From positions 1 through 8,485 of the forward strand of contig DAHVAA010000059.1 in assembly GCA_027314845.1 (NCBI GenBank): a stretch of 8,485 bases of DNA, in the 5' to 3' direction. Source of the DNA: Thermoplasmata archaeon. Lineage in GTDB: Archaea; Thermoplasmatota; Thermoplasmata; UBA184. Below, piece by piece: positions 5,003-8,485 of the stretch. The notes under the pieces are model-generated. The model saw only the letters and a list, made by a program, of their open reading frames with translations. It was not told the origin of the DNA and did no database searches. Numbering within the stretch: the first letter of the stretch is position 1; each line of letters starts with the position of its first letter. The translations under genes were made by a program, and so were the position numbers.

Positions 5003-6949
5003 ATGGTCCTTTCCTTCGTGATCGTGGGCCTCTCGGGCACCCGCCTCAAGCGACTCGAGTACGGCGGATGGGTCGCGGTCGCGTTCTCGGGCGCCGCGCT
5101 GGTGGTCGGCGTGCTGATCGCCGCCGCCGAGATGCTGAACCCGGGTCAGTACGTCAACGCCCAGTACACCTGGTTCCAGCTCCCGGCCGCGCCCGGCACG
5201 TTCCCTCGAGGCTTCTCCCTCGTGGCCGGCACGCTGGTCGACCCGGTCTCGGGGCTGATGCTGCTGGTCGTGACGGTCGTCGGCTTCCTCGTGATGCTCT
5301 ACTCGATCGAGTACATGCACCACGACCGGGGGCTCGCGCGCTACTACGCCGAGCTCTCGCTGTTCCTGGCCGCGATGAACGGCCTCGTACTCTCGAACAA
5401 TCTCTTCGAGTTCTTCCTCTTCTGGGAGCTGGTCGGCGTCTGCTCGTACTTCCTCATCGGGTTCTACTACGAGAAGCCGAGCGCGTCGAGCGCCGCGAAG
5501 GAGGCCTTCCTCGTCACGCGGGTGGGCGACGTGATGTTCCTGCTCGGCATCTTCCTCTACTTCTACAACTACGCGATCGCTGGCCCGGGGAACGGCTGGG
5601 CCGCGAGCGGCTTTGTCTTCACGAACGGGAACCAGCCGTTCCTCGCGGGGGTGATGGGCGGGAATTCGACGCTCCTCACGGTGGCGGGGATCATGATCCT
5701 CGGCGGAGCGGCGGGAAAGAGCGCCCAGTTCCCGCTGCACGTGTGGCTCCCGGACGCGATGGAGGGCCCGACGACGGTCTCGGCGCTCATCCACGCGGCG
5801 ACCATGGTCGCCGCCGGCGTCTACCTCCTCGCCGTGACGAGCCTGTTCCTCGGGTTCACGTCGACCGACCAGCTCCTGATCGTGGCGGTCGGCGGCTTCA
5901 CGACGTTCTTCGCGGCGACCATGGCGGTCGTCCACCCGGACATCAAGCGGGTGATCGCTTACTCGACGATCAGTCAGCTCGGCTACATGGTGCTCGCGGT
6001 CGGCGCGGGGTTCGCGATGGTCGGGCTATTCCATCTCTTCACCCACGCGTTCTTCAAGGCGCTCCTCTTCCTCGCGGCCGGCTCGGTCATCCACGCGGTC
6101 GGCACGCAGGACCTGTTCAAGATGGGCGGGCTTCGAAAGCCGATGCGGCTGACCGCCGCCGCCTTCGCGATCGGGGGCCTCGCGCTGGCCGGGATCCCAC
6201 CGTTCGCCGGGTTCTGGAGCAAGGACGACATCCTCGGCGCCGTCTACTCCCAGCTCGGGGCGCACCCGGCGTACTGGCCGTTCTTCCTCATGGCGCTCGC
6301 CGCGGTCTTCCTCACGGCCTACTACATCTTCCGGGCCTGGTTCCTCGCGTTCTCGGGCGACCACCCCCGGGACCCGACGCTCCCGCACGCGCACGAGGGG
6401 TCGTGGGTGATGAAGGTCCCGCTCGTCGCGCTGTCCGCTCTCGCGGTCGGCTCGGGGTTGCTCATCTTCTGGCCGAACTTCCAGACGTTGCTCCTGAGCG
6501 GCAACGGCGTTGCGGGGATCCCTCCCGTCTACGGGCCGACCGACCTCGCGCTCTCGGGCGTGAGCGTGGCGCTCGGAGCGCTCGGGATCCTGCTCGCCTG
6601 GCGCCTCTGGGGGAACGGCCGGGTCTACACGTTGCCCGAGACGAGCGCGGCCGCGCCGCTCCGCCGGCTGCTCCTGAACCGGTACTACTTCAAGGTCGGC
6701 TACGACTGGGTCGGGGCGACGGGCGTCTACACGGTCGCGCGGGCGGCCGACTTCGTCGACCAGTTCGTGATCGACGGGACCGTGCACGGTTTCGAGCGGA
6801 TGTTCGCCGGGATGAGCGAACGGCTCCGCCGGATCCAGTCCGGCTTCGTGAGCGACTACGCCGCCTACGTGGTTGCCGGCCTGATCGCGGTCTTCGTGCT
6901 CCTGCTCTTGGTCGCGCCGTATCTCATCTCGCTGGTCGGAGGAGGGTGA
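5003..6949 (+). CDS. nuoL: Complex I subunit NuoL (ND5), antiporter-like proton channel
   Basis: NuoL is the distal antiporter-like subunit, with one proton channel and a long lateral helix along the membrane arm. The coordinates give 648 residues from the first conventional start; about 14 more residues probably belong to the N-terminus (see 4961-5002), because helix 1 is too short from this ATG. Numbering from 5003, the channel residues are Glu142 in LFWELVGVCSY, Lys239 in GKSAQFPLHVWLPDA and Lys407 in GFWSKDDIL. They match E. coli Glu144, Lys229 and Lys399 in context. The segments SALIHAATMVAAGVYL and STISQLGYMVLAVG are diagnostic. The C-terminal part (about 555-648) has the amphipathic lateral helix followed by a final membrane anchor (VVAGLIAVFVLLLLVAPYL), which sets NuoL apart from NuoM and NuoN. 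The TGA stop is part of the nuoM ribosome binding site. Confidence 0.96.
   Translation: MVLSFVIVGLSGTRLKRLEYGGWVAVAFSGAALVVGVLIAAAEMLNPGQYVNAQYTWFQLPAAPGTFPRGFSLVAGTLVDPVSGLMLLVVTVVGFLVMLYSIEYMHHDRGLARYYAELSLFLAAMNGLVLSNNLFEFFLFWELVGVCSYFLIGFYYEKPSASSAAKEAFLVTRVGDVMFLLGIFLYFYNYAIAGPGNGWAASGFVFTNGNQPFLAGVMGGNSTLLTVAGIMILGGAAGKSAQFPLHVWLPDAMEGPTTVSALIHAATMVAAGVYLLAVTSLFLGFTSTDQLLIVAVGGFTTFFAATMAVVHPDIKRVIAYSTISQLGYMVLAVGAGFAMVGLFHLFTHAFFKALLFLAAGSVIHAVGTQDLFKMGGLRKPMRLTAAAFAIGGLALAGIPPFAGFWSKDDILGAVYSQLGAHPAYWPFFLMALAAVFLTAYYIFRAWFLAFSGDHPRDPTLPHAHEGSWVMKVPLVALSALAVGSGLLIFWPNFQTLLLSGNGVAGIPPVYGPTDLALSGVSVALGALGILLAWRLWGNGRVYTLPETSAAAPLRRLLLNRYYFKVGYDWVGATGVYTVARAADFVDQFVIDGTVHGFERMFAGMSERLRRIQSGFVSDYAAYVVAGLIAVFVLLLLVAPYLISLVGGG
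6938..6949 (+). promoter_or_regulatory. Shine-Dalgarno site of nuoM overlapping the nuoL stop
   Basis: GGAGGAGGGTGA is close to the archaeal consensus GGAGGTGA. It also encodes the last Gly codons and the TGA stop of nuoL. The nuoM ATG follows 11 bases later. Confidence 0.6.
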
Positions 6950-6960
6950 ACCCCGGATAG

Positions 6961-8436
6961 ATGCTGCCGCTCCTCTCCCTCGTCCTCGTCACGCTCCTTG
7001 TCGGGACCGTCGCCACGTTCCTCGCCGGGAACCGAGCGCGATGGGTCGCGCTCGGGACGTCCGTCGTCTTCGTCGCCGAAGTGGCGCTGCTCTTCCTGAG
7101 CTATTCGGGTTGGCCGGGCTACTCCTCGTCGCTGGTCCCCGGCTTTGCCGAGAGCGAGTCGTATGCGTGGATCCAGCTCTACTGGCTCCACATCAACTAC
7201 ACGGTCGGGGTCGACGGCATCTCGCTCGTCCTCATCCTGCTCACGGCGATCCTTCAGGTCGCGACCGTCATCTACTCCTGGGCGGAAAAGCGGCGGCCCG
7301 CGGCGTACTTCGGGCTCGTCCTCCTCACCTGTCTCGGCTCGTTCGGCGTGTTCGTCGCGCTCGACATCCTGCTCTTCTTCCTGTTCTGGGAGGCGGTGCT
7401 CGTCCCGATGTTCTTCCTCATCGGATACTGGGGCGGTCCCCGGCGGCGGTACGCGGCCCTGAAGTTCTTCGTGTACACGCACGTCGCGTCCATCGTGATG
7501 CTCGTTGGGCTGCTCGCGCTGGTGTTCTATTCGGGCGCGACCAGCTTCGACTTTAGCGCCGTCTATGCTTCCGCGCGCTCGCTCGCGGCCGTGCCGCAGA
7601 CGTTCCTGTTCCTCGCGCTGTTCTTCGGCTTCGGGGTCAAGTTCCCGATGGTCCCGTTCCACACTTGGCTCCCCGACGCGCACGTCGAGGCCCCGACCGG
7701 CGGCTCCGTGCTGCTCGCCGGGCTGCTCCTGAAGCTCGGCGGCTACGGACTGATCCGCTGGGCCGTCGAGGTCCTCCCGAGCGGGCTCCACACCTCCCAG
7801 CCGATCCTGTTCTTCATCGCGTTCCTTTCGATCGTCTGGGGGTCGGTCCTCTCGTTGAGCCAGCGGGACATGAAGCGGCTGGTCGCCTACTCCTCGATCA
7901 ATCACATGGGCATCGTGCTGCTCGCGATCGCCCTCGACTCCTCGCTCGGCCTGATCGCCGCGGTGCTGCTGATGTTCGCCCACGGGATCGTGAGCGGGCT
8001 CCTGTTCATGACCTCGGGCAGCGTCCACCACACGTTCGGAAGCCGTGATATCCCCGCGATCGGCGGGATCACTCCGACCACGCCCGCCCTCTCCACCATG
8101 ATCATGGCCGGGTCGCTCGCGTCGCTCGGCTTACCGGCCCTGATCAGTTTCCCGGCGGAGTTCACCGCGCTCCTCGCGACCTGGAACGGGCTCGGCTACT
8201 GGGTCTTCCTCCCGCTCGCGATCCTGGTCGTTACCGCGGCGTTCTACCTCTGGATGATGCAGCGGCTCCTGTTCGGGCCACCGAAGGGAGTCCCAGCGGG
8301 CGCGCACGACGTCCCGTGGTACGAGGGCGTGGGGATGGGGATCCTCGTCGCCTTCACCGTCCTCTTCGGGGTCCTGCCGGGGCTTCTGGTGAACGTGATC
8401 GTGAGCTCGCCCATCAAGGGCTGGCCGGGGACGTAG
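6961..8436 (+). CDS. nuoM: Complex I subunit NuoM (ND4), antiporter-like proton channel
   Basis: NuoM is the middle antiporter-like subunit of the membrane arm. The 491-residue product has the family's usual length and is hydrophobic throughout. Its key charged residues are Glu144 in FWEAVLVPMFFLIG, Lys227 in GVKFPMVPFHTWLPDAH, Lys258 in LLLKLGGYGLIRW and Glu400 in FPAEFTALL. E. coli NuoM has Glu144, Lys234, Lys265 and Glu407, so the last three share a constant offset of 7. The EAPTGGSVLLAGLLLKLGGYG segment separates NuoM from NuoL, and no lateral helix follows helix 14. The ATG has a good Shine-Dalgarno site. All channel residues are intact, so I expect a working pump half-channel. Confidence 0.97.
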   Translation: MLPLLSLVLVTLLVGTVATFLAGNRARWVALGTSVVFVAEVALLFLSYSGWPGYSSSLVPGFAESESYAWIQLYWLHINYTVGVDGISLVLILLTAILQVATVIYSWAEKRRPAAYFGLVLLTCLGSFGVFVALDILLFFLFWEAVLVPMFFLIGYWGGPRRRYAALKFFVYTHVASIVMLVGLLALVFYSGATSFDFSAVYASARSLAAVPQTFLFLALFFGFGVKFPMVPFHTWLPDAHVEAPTGGSVLLAGLLLKLGGYGLIRWAVEVLPSGLHTSQPILFFIAFLSIVWGSVLSLSQRDMKRLVAYSSINHMGIVLLAIALDSSLGLIAAVLLMFAHGIVSGLLFMTSGSVHHTFGSRDIPAIGGITPTTPALSTMIMAGSLASLGLPALISFPAEFTALLATWNGLGYWVFLPLAILVVTAAFYLWMMQRLLFGPPKGVPAGAHDVPWYEGVGMGILVAFTVLFGVLPGLLVNVIVSSPIKGWPGT

Positions 8437-8440
8437 CACG

Positions 8441-8485
8441 ATGGACCTCGGAAGCTTTGCCGGACCGTTCCTGCCCGAGATCCTC
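8441..8485 (+). CDS. nuoN: Complex I subunit NuoN (ND2), 3' partial
   Basis: Only the first 15 codons are in the window: M-D-L-G-S-F-A-G-P-F-L-P-E-I-L. The PFLPEIL segment fits the start of NuoN, whose first helix commonly begins with LLPEI(I/L). The position 4 bases after the nuoM stop, where nuoN is expected in this gene order, supports the call. The Shine-Dalgarno signal is weak (GGGGA inside the end of nuoM). Identity rests on position plus this short match. Confidence 0.82.
   Translation, partial: MDLGSFAGPFLPEIL

Noticed and set aside
4904..5935. Long minus-strand open frame (343 codons) opposite nuoK and nuoL
   Set aside because: Same charged low-complexity composition, no recognisable domain, and it crosses the nuoK-nuoL junction.
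4978..6960. Plus-strand open frame of 660 codons overlapping nuoL in another frame
   Set aside because: Arg/Gly/Pro-rich out-of-frame reading of nuoL; the true frame carries all NuoL motifs.
6865..8031. Long minus-strand open frame (388 codons) opposite nuoM
   Set aside because: Rich in Glu, Arg, Asp and Gln with no motif; an artefact of strong G/C at third codon positions in nuoM.

Overview
This GC-rich window (roughly two thirds G+C by eye) is one uninterrupted stretch of a complex I (nuo/fpo-like) operon, all on the plus strand. It reads nuoB (5' end off the window), nuoC, nuoD, nuoH, nuoI, nuoJ, nuoK, nuoL, nuoM and the first 15 codons of nuoN. Genes are packed with gaps of 4 to 36 bases or short overlaps. 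I see no promoter, terminator, RNA gene, mobile element or CRISPR array. The only gap longer than 40 bases, in front of nuoL, probably codes for the missing start of that protein.

Layout: bases 1-2194 hold the peripheral-arm Q-module subunits NuoB, NuoC and NuoD. Bases 2204-4128 hold the membrane anchor NuoH and the iron-sulfur subunit NuoI. Bases 4125-8485 hold the membrane arm NuoJ, K, L, M and N. The ligands of cluster N2 (NuoB), the quinone-site His/Tyr pair (NuoD) and the charged residues of the proton channels (NuoK, L, M) are present where they should be. The machine therefore looks like a working quinone-reducing, ion-pumping complex and not a hydrogenase.

Two things stand out. First, nuoD is followed directly by nuoH: the NADH-oxidising module NuoEFG is not in its usual place. 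Second, NuoI is about 258 residues long and carries four CxxCxxCxxxCP motifs instead of two. A complete second 2[4Fe-4S] ferredoxin domain is joined to the C-terminus, and every one of the four motifs has the same additional cysteine. I infer that this extra domain could be a built-in electron entry wire, for example from a soluble ferredoxin, in a complex without an NADH module. That function is not shown by the sequence.

Organism: the 11-subunit-type gene order without nuoEFG, separate nuoC and nuoD, Shine-Dalgarno sequences matching the archaeal/bacterial GGAGG(TGA) consensus, and divergent NuoC and NuoH motifs suggest an uncultivated GC-rich archaeon, perhaps in the Thermoplasmatota. This assignment is tentative; a GC-rich bacterium is not excluded.
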